Assembly (NCBI RefSeq): GCF_021917145.1
Contig: NC_061062.1
Location: forward strand, 9,601,199-9,665,198
DNA: 64,000 bases
From: Hypomesus transpacificus
Lineage: Eukaryota > Chordata > Actinopteri > Osmeriformes > Osmeridae
Direction: 5' to 3'
In this document: positions 22,105-34,903 of the stretch, piece after piece
Numbering within the stretch: the stretch's first letter is position 1
Layout of the letters: the number at the start of each line of letters is the position of its first letter
Notes under the pieces: generated by a model
The model's input: only the letters and a program-made list of their open reading frames with translations
Databases searched by the model: none
Told to the model about the DNA's origin: nothing
Translations under genes and position numbers: made by a program

Positions 22105-22800
22105 ACATTTACATTTACATTTATTCATTTAGCAGACGCTTTTATCCAAAGCGACTTCCAAGAGAGAGCTTACAAAAGAGCATAGGTCACTGATCATAAC
22201 AACGGGATAGTCCCAGACATTGCAAGTAGCCAAAACATGAAGCATACATTGTGAAAAGCTAAACAAGTGCCAAACGGAAGACCCATAAGAGCATGCAGTT
22301 ATACAAGTTACAAATTAAACAACATGAACCAGTGCAGGACTGTACCTGTAGAAGAACAATCAACAGTAAAATATTTCACAGCGAGTACAAGACTTAACTT
22401 AATTATATCTAACCTAAAAGAGCAACAAGTCACTCAATAAGAGTCATTGTGATCCTGGAGGAAACTAACTAACAAGTCCAGCCAAGCATTCTTAAGTGCC
22501 GTTGTACTCCCGGAACAAGTGCGTCTTGAGCCTTTTCTTGAAGGTGGGGAGACAGTCAGTGTCCCTGATGGAGGTGGCGAGCTGGTTCCACCATTGGGGG
22601 GCCACCAGGCGGTTGTCTGAAGAAGACCGTAGGTGACGGGGGGGGGGGTGTAAGGTTGCAGGAGAGACTTGATGTAGACGGGTGCAGTCCCGTTCACTGC
22701 TCGGAAGGTCAGTACCAGGGTCTTGAATCTGATACGGGCGTTGATGGGTAGCCAGTGGAGAGAGATGAGGAGCGGGGTAACATGGGAGCGTCTGGGTAGA
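22105..22800 (-). mobile_element. Truncated L2-type LINE, 3' end
   Basis: It starts (as the element's 3' end) with ATTTAC repeats and the diagnostic TTTAGCAGACGCTTTTATCC at 22130. The sequence then follows the 18.2-kb copy through the 3' UTR and the last RT codons ('NGTAPVYIKSLLQPYTP'). The frame is broken. A G9 run lies at about 22640. Confidence 0.85.
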
Positions 22801-23440
22801 TTGTAGACCAGCTTCCTCTCCTTATCTCCTCATCTCCACTTTCTTTCTTTGTATGTATCTATACGGCTGTGTACAGGTATAATATCATTAGTTCATTTGT
22901 TTTGAAAGATATAAGCCTCTATGTGTGTGTGTATGTGAACAAGCATTTTTGTTCTTCAGTTGTGACTGAGAAAAAGAGCTTGGGAATAGTTGAATTTCAT
23001 GTTCTTAATTGGGCCATTCATGGACATTGATGTTCCGTCTGCCAGTGCCGTGCCCATATCCTTGTTTCGGCATATACTTGAAAACTAGACTGTAACTGAC
23101 ATGAATTATGGATGGGTTCTAAAACTAAATAATTATCTTATTTGAAATGTACCTGCCCTGTGCCCTAGATTAGAACCAAATCCAATCCTAACCAGTTCAA
23201 ACCTATTTTCCACAGACAGGAATCTGTTATTGTCAGAAACACCCGCACTGCATGATTAAAGCAGTTATAAAAATTATTGGGCAAGTAGTGCCCTCTACTG
23301 GATGAAAAGCAAACAACAGGCCAACGCTCCAAAGGAAGGCTTGATGCATCTATAATCAATCTCAATCTGTCTCATAACTTAGCATTACCTACTTTTTTTG
23401 TAGTTTTGTATAATTATGTTGATCGGAAGATGTTTGATAG
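22801..23440. other. Intergenic, nothing recognised
   Basis: No exon or repeat recognised, apart from a short TG run near 22921. Confidence 0.35.
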
Positions 23441-23442
23441 GT

Positions 23443-23512
23443 AGGCCTATAGCTCAGTGGTAGAACATTTGAACGCAGATCAAAAGTTGGCGGGTTCATT
23501 TACCCCCCTGTA
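23443..23512 (+). pseudogene. tRNA-Cys-like remnant (tRNA pseudogene or SINE head)
   Basis: The A box 'TAGCTCAGTGGTAGA' is intact and the anticodon arm 'TTTGA-ACGCAGA-TCAAA' keeps a GCA anticodon, as in tRNA-Cys. The T arm 'GCGGGTTCATTTACCCC' has a damaged B box and the acceptor stem does not pair well. It is therefore not a functional tRNA. Confidence 0.5.
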
Positions 23513-24346
23513 TGTCATTTTGGATAGAACATTTGCTAAATTAATCCATTATTTTAATACAAGATGCGCATGACTCATTATTTAGAGAGCATAGATAACC
23601 TTCTCTAGAGGTTAACAACTATTTTGTTCAGTGGTAAAATACAGTTGAGACTGCATGTCATTACAGCTCACCGAGAGACCATTTCCCAACCCCAGCCAGC
23701 TCAAATAAACATACACTCCACACACTGGTAATTCTAGCCACAAAGCTTGGAGGCTTTATAGACAAGAGCTTAATACTCTTCCTCTCAATTTAGTGTTGAG
23801 TTTTATAATGGTTGATGCCTTTATACCCACCAGCAGCACATTGGAACCAGATGAGGAGAGTACGAGAGAAAGAGAGAGAAAGAGAAAGAGAATGAAGGGA
23901 GAGAATTGTGAGTGGAAAGCAAGACAGAGAAGCCATACAATCAGTGAAAAGAGAAAGAGAGACAGAGAGAGAGAGAGTATGGTTGATCTACATCTGTCAT
24001 GCATTATTGCGGCAAATGCCAGTGCAGCTATCCTGGCTTCAGAAACTATGTAAGGAGGAGGTGGTTGAAGGGTCCTCCTTAAATCACAATCTGATTCCTC
24101 CCGTGCTCCTTTTTAGTGACTATATCAAAACATACACATACGAACACACACAAACTAAGACACACACACACATTCCCTTTAAATTCCTCAGGGAGGAGTA
24201 GGCCTGCTACTCTGTTTTTTTCTTAACAAGGTACTGACGGGCTTGACCTCCTCTTCAAACAAACCTTTTCCTCCAATCAGTGAAGCTGGGGCTCTGTGGA
24301 GGCCTGTGGGTATTACAGAGGAAATACCCTGATTCTCCCTGATTAC

Positions 24347-24347
24347 T

Positions 24348-24380
<33 letters not shown>
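24347..24380 (+). repeat. (CT)n microsatellite
   Basis: Pure CT run followed by about 90 bases of CT-rich sequence and a CA run at 24521-24540. Confidence 0.9.
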
Positions 24381-24382
<2 letters not shown>

Positions 24383-24559
24383 CTCTCTCTCACTGTCCCT
24401 CTCTCACGCTCTCTCGATGTCTCCCTCTCTCTTTCCCTGTCTCATCCACTCTTTCCTCTTCTCTCTCTCTCCATTACACACACAAACTCTCACGCACACA
24501 CTCCCCACTCTTTTCTGAAACACACACACACACACACACATTATCCCGTGGTCTGGAAC

Positions 24560-24910
24560 TCAAAGGGCTGGAGAGAGTCCCATTCCTGACGAGAGGCGTC
24601 CACTGCCCCTTCCAGTCCCCTCAGTTGCCTCACACACCAGCCCCTTCTCCAGCATAACACCCTAGCCCTACACCCTAGCCCCACACACAAGCCCCACACA
24701 GCAGCTCCACTCACTAACCCCACATACTAGCCCTTCCACAGCTTCACATACTAACACCACACAGCAGCTCCACACACCAACCCCTCTGCTGCTCCTGCCA
24801 GCCTCTCTGCAGGTATAGCAGGGCTTCAGATAAACAACACAAGCCCTGCACAGCACACTAGCCCCACACAGCAGCCCCACATGGAGAACACCACTCAGCC
24901 TTCCACATAT
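24560..24910. repeat. Degenerate 'CCCCACACA...AGC' tandem repeat
   Basis: Loose repeats of 'agccccacacagcagc(t/c)ccac' spaced about 15-30 bases apart. Open frames here are low-complexity artefacts. Confidence 0.5.
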
Positions 24911-25285
24911 AATCACCTCACTGCAACAATCCAGTCAGAACACCTGCAATGACCGAAAGCCCACATTTCTCAAATGTCTCAGTAAGCTACCTTCTCCTCA
25001 GCATCAGTCAGTTCAGCCAGTCCCAATCTTTATCTTTGACTGTCCTACATACCCGTGCTACTCAGTTCTGGTCAGATGGCTCTACACTACATAAGGAATA
25101 GAGTTACATCTGAGAGCTGGGCCTTGACAGCTCACTGCTGCGAAACATCCGTCCCTGGGTTTCAGACATATGCCATTGGTTTGCTATAAGTCATCTGTCT
25201 GCATTCCCACAGAGTGGCGGTTCTCCACACAGAGTTAGCATGCCACCCTATGTCTGTTATTAGGAGATAGACTGACACTTTCCCC

Positions 25286-25288
<3 letters not shown>

Positions 25289-25347
<59 letters not shown>
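25289..25347 (+). repeat. (TC)n microsatellite
   Basis: About 29 uninterrupted TC dinucleotides. Confidence 0.95.
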
Positions 25348-25351
<4 letters not shown>

Positions 25352-27325
25352 CAGTGTAAGACGGAGAAAAAGAGAGAAATAAAAGGAGAGGGAGGATAAA
25401 GGAATTGAATACATGGAACATGGACACTGGTTTTTATGTGGGAGAGAAAGAACTACTGTTGAGAGAGAGAGTATCAACCCAACACAAAGAAAGACAACTC
25501 TTACTGACCTCAAGCTGACCGTTGCCTTCTATGATAGAGTGAGTGGGCCGGATGGCTGACCGGGGAGTGACACGGCTGAAACAAAGCCTTCATGGTGCAT
25601 CACGTTTCCATTCACAGTTACCGGACGAAGACACCGTGGCACGAGTGGTAACCGTCGGGCAGACAAGGGTCCCGTCTGAGCAGAGAGAAGAGGGTCATTG
25701 TAGATCAGTGGCCTCTGGGAAGTCTGGGTCGCCACGGCTGTTACGCTAACACTCCCACTCTCTGCACGGGCCATGTGACTCACTAGCCCTGCTAAACTAT
25801 GCGTGTCCAGGGTTGTCATTAGTCAAACATTAGTCATAGTGCCCATTAAGGTGTTCAAAATGAATGGTTTCTGATTCTTCAGACATTACTCCTACATCTC
25901 AATGGAGCCGGTGTTGGAATGGTGTGTGAGTATGTGTGTGTGTGCATGTGTGTAGAGAGGGGGACCAGAAATCCAGAGGAAAAACAAACTAAGGAAAAAT
26001 GTAACTTGTGAAAATAGCTATTTCAAGTTTTTTTTAAAGGGGGGGGTCATGTTTAGGTTAAGGAAAACAGGATTTTAAATGGGACTGAATTGTGAGTCAG
26101 GAGTCGCTATGCAAAATTGTGTGTATGTGTTTGTTGTCATCACTAGCTCTGCTCTGTGTCTGGGGCCTCTGTGAGTGTTGACAGAGATGACTGATTCTGT
26201 ATGGACTCCCACTAACATACTCTCATGATGACATCATCAAAGGAAGACAGGAAGTATACACAAGATGTATCAGCTGATACTAGAACTGAGTATAAGAAGT
26301 TGCTATCCAGCATGCCAGGTTTACTCATATAGAGTATTAGGAACCCATTCAAAGAAGATCACTATTTTGATCATTCAACCTTGTCAAATAGGTAATATGA
26401 TCTGGGATCAATCCTTTGTCAGATATAGATGGTGTTGGGAGAAGTGTGGACACGTGCTGGGTGGGCCTGGTTCTAATGTGTTGGGTACGATTAAGAATAA
26501 GTGAGAAAACATTTAAATAGGAGCTGTATTATTTCCCAGCCCAGGGGCAATGGAACAGTGGTTTCAAGAGACCGCAATAAAGGCCTCTCGTCATCCATCA
26601 TCTTTCCGTCAAAACATACACGACTCACCCCAAACCCTCCCCCTGATCTTACTGTATGGTCTAGTGTAAGGGCTTCCTAACGGGGAAGAGTGCATTATCA
26701 CAAGACACACAGAGATACAAGCTGGTTGACTGACATGATTCAAACATACACATCTATGCAAACAAAGACAAAGAAAACAGAGAAGTTATCCATAGGAAAA
26801 CTGTGACTCAACATCCTCCCTGTCAGAATAAAGGAGGAAAGAGATTCAGGGGTAGAGAGAGTGATTCAGTGAAAGTGAATGAAACTGCTACTTCAACACA
26901 TCACCGGCTAGACAATAATAGACAAGTGGCATGAAAAAAAGAAAGAGAGACGGAAAGAAGGGAAATTGACTGGAGTGAGTGGGAAGAAAGGGGAGGGGCT
27001 TAGAAAGTATGAACTTCTGCGTTATTTAGCAGAGGAACCACTCTGAAAGTAAAGTATTACGAACGGAACGGAATTGAAGATTTAACACCAAGACTTACCA
27101 GTGGTCTGTTCAGAGGAGACGGATCGCGACGCTCCGAGTGTGTGTGTTGTTATGAGACAGATGCCTCCGCAGTTCGCCATCGCTTCAGGAAGGCTCCCTC
27201 ACCAGCAGATCCCAGAGAGTTCAACTTGAACCCCGTGCGGTTTTCCCTCCCCTCTTCGTTGCGTGGGTAATTCCGGATCGGGTTTATACATATAACGAGA
27301 AAATAAGTCAAATTTACTTTGAAAA
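25348..27325. other. Intergenic upstream of crlf1
   Basis: No gene recognised. The end of this stretch (about 27050-27325) should contain the crlf1 promoter and 5' UTR, but no clear core element is visible. Confidence 0.4.
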
Positions 27326-30300
27326 ATGAAAGCTGTAGCTTTGAAGGTGCCCCTGTTGTTTCTTGTGCTGATGGCTCCGAGCGCCCTGGCTTCCTCAACA
27401 CGTAAGTCTCATGAACATGTGTTACAACATCTGCAAAGACATGATTTGGCTGCATTATCGCCTTGCTCTCTCGCGTTAACGGCAGCCTTGCTTTAAGTGT
27501 TAAATTATTTTAACATTCAATGCAATGTAGATGATGTGAAACAACGAGAATACCACTGTAACGACCTTACATATAGTTTAAAGTAAGAGGATAAATTACC
27601 TTTATAATTCTATGCATACTGTATTCTATAAAATTAAAACATTATCTTAACTATTTCTTAAGAAGAATAAAAAGTAAAAACGAAAACACCTGTACAAATC
27701 TGCACTTTGGGTACCATTTGTTCATCTCCAGGCTCAAATCAACCTCGATGTCACCAATGTTACACGTTTTAATGGTGTCCTGGAGCTGGGGTCTGGTAGT
27801 AAAGCTCACTGGATGAAGCATGAGTTTGTGTCCAGTTACCAGCAGTATCCCAGGACAGAATAGGAAATGCTATTGAGAAACGCTCCCAGGAGGTTGAATT
27901 TCAACAAGTCGGGCCGTAATTCGTTTAACACATGGAGCATGGGGCTTCACGGACCGCAACAGAACAGTGACATCATTTGGTCGGGTCTTTGAGAATGTTA
28001 ACCGGGAGCTTAATGCACACTAAAGTAAATAAATTCCGTTATGCGGTCCCTGCGTGAAGGGCTGTGCTGGTCATAAGTGCCCGATTTATTTTTATTGGTG
28101 AGCTCATTGTGGCAGTGTATTCGAAAGACCTTAGATTAAGATCGAGATTCGATCGTCTGTGTGATTACTTGTTGCATAGTCTGATTGACAATAAAGTTAA
28201 CTTTGACTTTGACTTTAAGCATTTGTGTCTGCTCATTTTCAAGTGTGATGATACATTTATCATGCAGTGCTTGTCAGAGAACCTTGCATCATTTATGAAG
28301 TTGTTATTTATTACTGTATGCATAATATTTAGGCATTGATGGGCTGTAGTGCTTACTCAAGCCCTAAGTTTGTGTAAACTGTCTGTTCAAGTGGCCTACT
28401 GCATGTACAGTTTAACTTTATATCCAGTGGTAATCTCGATTACTATTCTCTTCTATTGTCTTATTCCTCGATAATCACAGAAACCACTTAAACACACCTC
28501 TTAAAATGACTCATCCTCTCTACACGAAAGGTCTGCTCTATCAAGTGCCCTTTGGTCTACCTACAACAACCTCCTTGACAACCAACGCCGGCTTGATCCC
28601 CTTTCACATGGCAATGCATGGCACAATGTTGCTAAATGTTGCATGACTTGTTTCAATTCCCTGTGCTACAAGGCCCCCCTCATCAGCGGTTCCACATGTG
28701 GTTCTTTTGTCCAGAAGACACGGGAAGCTTAGGCTAGCTTAGCTCAGGCTAGCTTTGAACCTCTCCAGAGCAGACGGGGATAAACAGCGCTTTAGAAGCC
28801 CTTGTCATAGCTGCCTTTCATGCACCATTGAAGACTGACAGCACCACTGCGGCTGGTGGAAACCACAAAACCATTTCTCAGCCTCACACCTCCAGTGGTC
28901 TAATACAGGGCTTTTAGCTGAGCCCCGCTGTGTGTGCTCCTGTCTTTAATGCTTTCAGGAGAGATCTCACAGCCTTTGCCCACCACGACCAGAGTCCTGT
29001 TGCACAATCGGGTGGGTATTAGAATCCCTTTGTGATGTCATCAGATAGGATGTCACGTTCCACAAAAGCTGCTGGAACCTGTCGAACGGTTAAACCATCA
29101 CCTCTCTGCTCACAGCGGAACCCCAGCAGACCTCCCTCTCTGAAAACAAATCATCTTTTACTACCCATTTCCTGTTGAGTAGTCGTTCGGCAGAAACAAT
29201 AAACACGTGTGATTGCGTCTGTCGTTGTGGTGTTGAAACAGAGGGCTTCACACCCTGGGCTTAGGGATTTTCCCAGCCTAACTCTCTTGATTGTTAAATG
29301 ATGATTGTTATTCAGCTGGATCGCTGTATGACTGGATAATCATGGCTTCCTTCTTTCTTCTCCCTGGCGACACACACACAGTCTCATAGGCAGCTAAGCC
29401 AATGTTTTCATGTAAATATTGATGTGGAGTCCTAGCCATATAACGTCTTCAAAAGAAAACACAACAATGTTTCTCCAGGAGGGTGGTGGCTCAATAGATA
29501 TGGCCCCAGGCTCAGTTTTGGTGTGTGAAGCACTCTGTGGAGGCTCAGCTTATCTTTCTCATCTACTGGCATGTAAACATAAGTGTGAATGCCTAACATG
29601 TACTACTTCATAGGCAAAGACCTTTAGAAAGTTACTTCAACACTCTTCTCTTCTTTTTTCACCTCTCCTCCTCTAATACTTATCTTCCTCTCCCCTCTCC
29701 TTCCTCTCTTCTCCTCTCCTCTCCTCTGGTGTCTTCCCCTAGAGGTGGCAAACATCTACCCCCAGGACCCAGCCCTGCCCATCGGGGCTAGCCTAACGGC
29801 CACCTGCTCGGTAAGCCCTGATCTGGGACTCCACGCCAGCAAGCTGTTCTGGACGCTCAACGGGCGGCGCCTGCCCAGCTCCTCCTACAGCGTCCTGAGC
29901 CCCACGGCCGTGAGCGTCACCCTGGCCCGCCTCCCTGCCTCCCACCAACGCTCTGGGGACAACCTGGTGTGCCACAACCCTGCGGGACACGTCCTGGCTG
30001 GCTCCTGCCTCTATGTCGGCAGTAAGACTTTGTCGCGTTGCATGCTGGGACACTGGCTAACAGCAGAGGGCTTAAGGGGTAGCATGAGCTAGGTGGGTTA
30101 TGTGTGAGAGAGATCTGGCCCCTCCAATATAACATAAACCTAACCAGAATTAACCAACACCTGGGCATGGACCTGAGCTAGTCTTGGCATTGGGTTAGGG
30201 GATGCTCCTTCCAGTTTGGCAATCTCCAGCAGATTTCTGTTCTGATGATGTCAGTGAAATCACGGGCTGCAGTGTTCAATAGAGGAGGAACAGAGAGGAG

Positions 30301-30569
30301 GGACAGAAGGGAAAATCAGAGAAGAAGTAACACAATAACTGACAAGGAAGGAAGGGATGACTAGAGAGGAGGATGAGTGAGAGAATAGGTGGGTTCTTCT
30401 GCCCTGAGTTGGGCTCCACAGTTGTGTCTGGCTGTATTTCATCCTGACTGCGTCTCCTCTGGCCCCAGAGGGGCCTCCATGCCTGCGCCACTCTGCCACG
30501 CTCTGGCCACCTGTGTGGTCCATTACTCGCACTATCACTCATAGGACATGGGCCTGACATTTGCCTGCA

Positions 30570-30606
<37 letters not shown>

Positions 30607-30710
30607 ACAAGCAGATAGAAAACACACACAGACGCTCACAGAAATACATAAACATTTCTAGCTCTTGTTCTTTCACACACACTGTATATGTAAAATGTAT
30701 ATGGTACATG

Positions 30711-30741
<31 letters not shown>

Positions 30742-31965
30742 ACACAAGCACTCATGCAGACATTGTCACAAGCTCCTAATCTATGTGTGACACTACTGTT
30801 TAGCACCTTGTGTTCTGAAAGAGAGGAATGTTGGCAGACATCCTGAGCTTAACTCAGACAGACAGCTGAGGCACACACAACACCGACACACACACATACA
30901 CGTACTGTCAGATCAGAAACACCACCCGTGTTTGAGTAGCCAGCAGGGAACATGGAATCTTCACTGGAGGAGGGAGCTCAGATAATAGCTAACTGGTTTC
31001 TAAAGCATTGCTGAGTGTAACTGACTGGTCTGAAACCTCAATTACATTGTATGGCTTTTTCTCTTTCTGCACCCCACCTCATTCTCTCTCTATCCTCTCT
31101 CCTTCCACACCCTCCCCTTCCTCCCTCCCCCCAGTGGCTCCAGAGAGACCGGTCAACCTGACTTGCTGGTCAAGGAACACCAAGGACCTGACGTGCCGCT
31201 GGGCCCCTGGAGGGCAGGGAGAGACATTCATACGGACCAAATACACCCTCAAGTACAAACTCAGGTACAAACTCCGAAGTGCACATGTGACCTGTCCCAC
31301 ACAAGTATACAACCTGGCTCGCATGCTGTATGCAACCTAACAAACGGCGTATTTAACCAGACCCATCCCCTAGGTGGTACGGTAGAGAGAGGGAGTGTGA
31401 GGACTACAGCCTGGTCCAGCCTTATACCTGCTACATCCCCAGAGACCTGGCCCTCTTCACCCCTTACGAGATCTGGGTGGAGGCTACCAACCAGCTCGGT
31501 TCATCCACCTCTGATGTTATCACCCTGGACATCCTAGACGTGGGTGAGTGGGGTTTTTCCATGTGTGTGAGACAGAGACAGTGTGTGTCGGTGTAAGTGA
31601 GAGAAAAAAAGAGAGAACGTGTGTGTGTGTGTGAGAAGTGTGTGTGAAGTCCTCCAGTTTTTATTTCTCCTGCAGATCTATAGATCCTGCCTGAGCCCCC
31701 AGGCCCTGGTCTGGGATCAGTTTACCTCACCTAGTGCTGCCTTAAGCTGAGAGATGGGAGGCACACAGCTGACCCCTGATCAGTGCCAGGGAGCCTAGAC
31801 CTTAGGGAGCAGGTGGGGGTAGGAGGAGGTGGAGATGGAGGACACGCGCGCATACACACACACACACACACACCTATGGGCGTAGGCATGACAAATTACA
31901 GAAGACCAGCCACACCCTATGCTTTTATGAGCTCATTTCTTTTTACTTATACTGGTTGGAAAACC

Positions 31966-32007
<42 letters not shown>

Positions 32008-34903
32008 GAAAGCTTTCATGTAGTGTAGGAATGTGAGAGGCTTTTCCCTCCCCCGCTCTCCCTGGAGCTCCAGGCCAGACCAGGATAGAGGAGCAGGATT
32101 ACCAGCCGGACCGAGAAGAATCACATCTTATTAGTTTGAAACTCCATCGCTTAGTCTACCATATGTTGTCTTTAGAGAAGGTTCAGTTGGACCGAAGGTT
32201 CCCAGCCTTATGGAGGGTTAGGTGTGGAGCAGGCAGGGCACACACATCTGAAAATGAAGATAAGACAAATCAAAACAGGTGTACAAGCTTCACTTTTCTA
32301 TGACACACAGATACCCTGTAATGAATGCACACACACACACACATACATACACACACGCACACACAGACACCCCCTCTCAGGACAGGGAAGGACATGTCAG
32401 GAGGGAGGGATGGTTTCTGCCCACCAGACGGGAGCCTCTTCCCTGTGGGAGGAGACCATCTCTGACTCACCTAATCAGCCGCAGAGGAGGCTGGGACACG
32501 CCCACATTCCAGAGCGCAGGATGGTCGACATGCAGGGCGCAGTTCGACACAAACTCCGGGGGTTTCGATTTGGATTGCAGCATCATACATCTTCCTGACT
32601 CTGGCTGACTCTGCCTTTCCTCTATTCTGATTCCTCTCCCTTCCCTCCCTCACTGGGTTTTACCTGCTGTGTGTGGGCGTCTGATTCTAATGTGTGTGTG
32701 TGTATCCCTTAGTGACCACGGACCCTCCATCAGGGGTGAGTGTTGGCCGTGTCGGGGATCTGGAAGACCAGCTGAGCGTCCGCTGGGAGACCCCACCTGC
32801 CCTCAAGGACTTCCTGTTCCAGGCCAAGTACCAGATACGCTACCGCCTGGAGGACAGTCAGGACTGGAAGGTGCGCTATACACACTCCCGCGCACATATG
32901 TACACACACTCACACAAACACACACAGATGCGCACACACACTACAAACTGAAAGGGAGAACCAGGACTGAAAGGTACACACACACACACACACAGAAATA
33001 TATTGTACAGCAATTGCCAGCATGGAGAGGAGAGAAGAAGTTCGGCTTTTTAAGAAAACAAATAATGTTCCCCTCAAACCGCCCTAATCATGAGGTCATG
33101 GTTGGGAATGCAGAAATACATCTCCACCATTAATGTCTTCAGCATGATCATAGCAGGGTTCTGGAGCTGGGTTTCAGAGGTGTCTGTGCATGCGTGTGTG
33201 TGTGCGGATGTCCAGAGCAGCTGCTGGCCTCTCTTGTGTTTATCTTTGTCTGCCGTTCAGTATTAACTCTCCATCATTGAACCTGTCACGTACGTGTCTG
33301 CTATTTCATCAAGCAGATTCAAAAGTTGATGGATGGTCGAAGCATTTGCCAGAAAGATCGAGTCTATCATTTGGTTTGCCAAGGAGAGTGGCTTAGAGTG
33401 TTTGATTCCTGTTCTCGACACTGTATTAGGGGAGGGGGGGGGGGGGGGCAGATATTAGATTTTCTAGTCTGTTTATCTGATGCACCATAGTTACTGGGCC
33501 TCAGTCAGTTCTTACTCTGAGTGTGTGTGCAATGTACTGTGTGTGTGTGTGTGTGCACGGTGTGTATGCTGTTTTCTCTGTTCTCACAAATCCAATCTCC
33601 AGATCTGTAAGAAGTCATCAAAACCAGATTTCCTCAGAGGGCACAGGGAGATGTGCCTGCGTGTGATTAGATGTGTTTGTATGTGTTTGTGTGTCAGATT
33701 GTGTGTATGTATTTGTAGGTCTTTGTAACATGAGACAGTAGGCATGTTTGTGCTTGTTCTGTGTTTTACAAATAAGCTGATTGAAAGCAACAAATCTGTG
33801 TGGTATAAATGTTTGTTTACGTCTATAATGTGTTTTGCCCATGAACGGCGTGTGAGCATCTCAGAGTGTGTCTTAAGAATGTGTGTGTAAATGTGTGTGT
33901 GTGCGTCTGTGTCCTGTTGTGACCTGTGCTACTCGTCCCACCAGGTGATGGATGACGTGGGTAACCAGACTTCCTGCCGTCTGGCTGGACTGAGACCAGG
34001 AACTGTCTACTTCGTCCAGGTACTGAGCGCGTGTGTATGTGCATGAACGTGTGTGTGTCTTGGTCCACGTGTATTTGCATGTAGATGTGTTTGCAATGTA
34101 CAGCAGAATGATGTAACTGTTCTGTGCTCTGCAGGTCCGCTGTAACCCAGTAGGGATCTATGGTTCTCGTAAGCCTGGCATCTGGAGCGAGTGGAGCCAC
34201 CCCACTGCAGCTTCCACCCCCCTCAGCGGTGAGCACACACACACACACAGGCACACACACACACACACACAGGCACACACACAGGCACACACACAGGCAC
34301 ACACACACACAGGCACACACACACACACACACACACAGGCACACACACACACAGGCACACACACAGGCACACACATTCATTCGTGTACAGACACATACGG
34401 TGTGCACAAATGTGCACACAGAAACATGTACATGCATGCACACTTGCACAGACACCAAAACACACATGCACACACATAATGCACACATATACACACGCAC
34501 AGACACACGTTCCAGCTCCCTCGGCAACACACTCTGATGTAGTAACCTCCTCTCCAGAGCGTGTTATGTCCGGCTCCTGTGACTCCAAGTCGGGTGACTC
34601 TAACTCGACGCTGCGCCGCGAACTCAAGCAGTTCTTTGGCTGGGTGAGGAAGCACGCCTATGGCTGCAGCGGCATGTCAATCAAACTGTATGACCAATGG
34701 AGAGTCTGGATGCAGAAATCCCACAAAACACGCAACCAGGTAGGTAAGCATCAGCCAGGAGCCAGCACCGTGTACCATCCCACATACATCCCATAATATC
34801 CACTCACGTTGTCACAGTAACTGGTTTAGCAGCACTGTAGGTGTTTGGTGAGCTTTCTAACAATGTCTCTCTCTCTCAGGTCCTCCAAGGGGATAAGTCT
34901 TAG
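27326..34903 (+). CDS. crlf1: Cytokine receptor-like factor 1 (soluble CLCF1 partner)
   Basis: Nine exons: 27326-27401, 29743-30021, 31135-31264, 31374-31543, 32713-32870, 33945-34019, 34135-34228, 34558-34739, 34880-34903 (stop TAG). All phases agree; 395 residues (human 422). Signal peptide about 1-22 (hydrophobic [14 protein letters not shown]), Ig domain about 35-115 ('[11 protein letters not shown]', '[10 protein letters not shown]'), then two fibronectin-III cytokine-receptor domains with '[13 protein letters not shown]', '[13 protein letters not shown]' and '[16 protein letters not shown]', and the WSxWS box 'WSEWS' near residue 312. No membrane anchor. CRLF1 pairs with CLCF1 (and binds CNTFR) in a secreted neurotrophic ligand complex. 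The C-terminus ends in '[10 protein letters not shown]', shorter than in mammals. Fish have two crlf1 paralogues; I cannot assign a or b. Confidence 0.95.
27402..29742 (+). other. crlf1: Intron 1 of crlf1
   Basis: A 2.3-kb intron with no clear second gene. It contains a short tandem 'ttgactttgactt' near 28200 and ends in about 100 bases of polypyrimidine before the acceptor at 29742. Confidence 0.7.
30571..30605 (+). repeat. (CA)n microsatellites in crlf1 intron 2
   Basis: A CA run here and another at about 30711-30740. Further CA/TG runs lie in introns 4 and 5. Confidence 0.9.
34230..34376 (+). repeat. (CA)n GG-interrupted repeat in crlf1 intron 7
   Basis: CA runs regularly broken by AGGC, forming units such as 'acacacacaggc'. 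A long open frame on the - strand here is an artefact of the repeat. Confidence 0.9.

Noticed and set aside
27732-27865. Possible small exon ([10 protein letters not shown]...) inside crlf1 intron 1
   Set aside because: A reading frame and an AG precede it, but it ends in a stop, has no donor and would break crlf1 phase. I could not identify it.
28064-28339. 91-codon open frame in crlf1 intron 1
   Set aside because: AT-rich chance frame over a 'ttgactttgactt' repeat; no homology recognised.
33823-34530. Long 235-codon open frame on the - strand
   Set aside because: It is Cys/Val-rich low-complexity translation of the CA repeat in crlf1 intron 7, overlapping crlf1 exons on the opposite strand.
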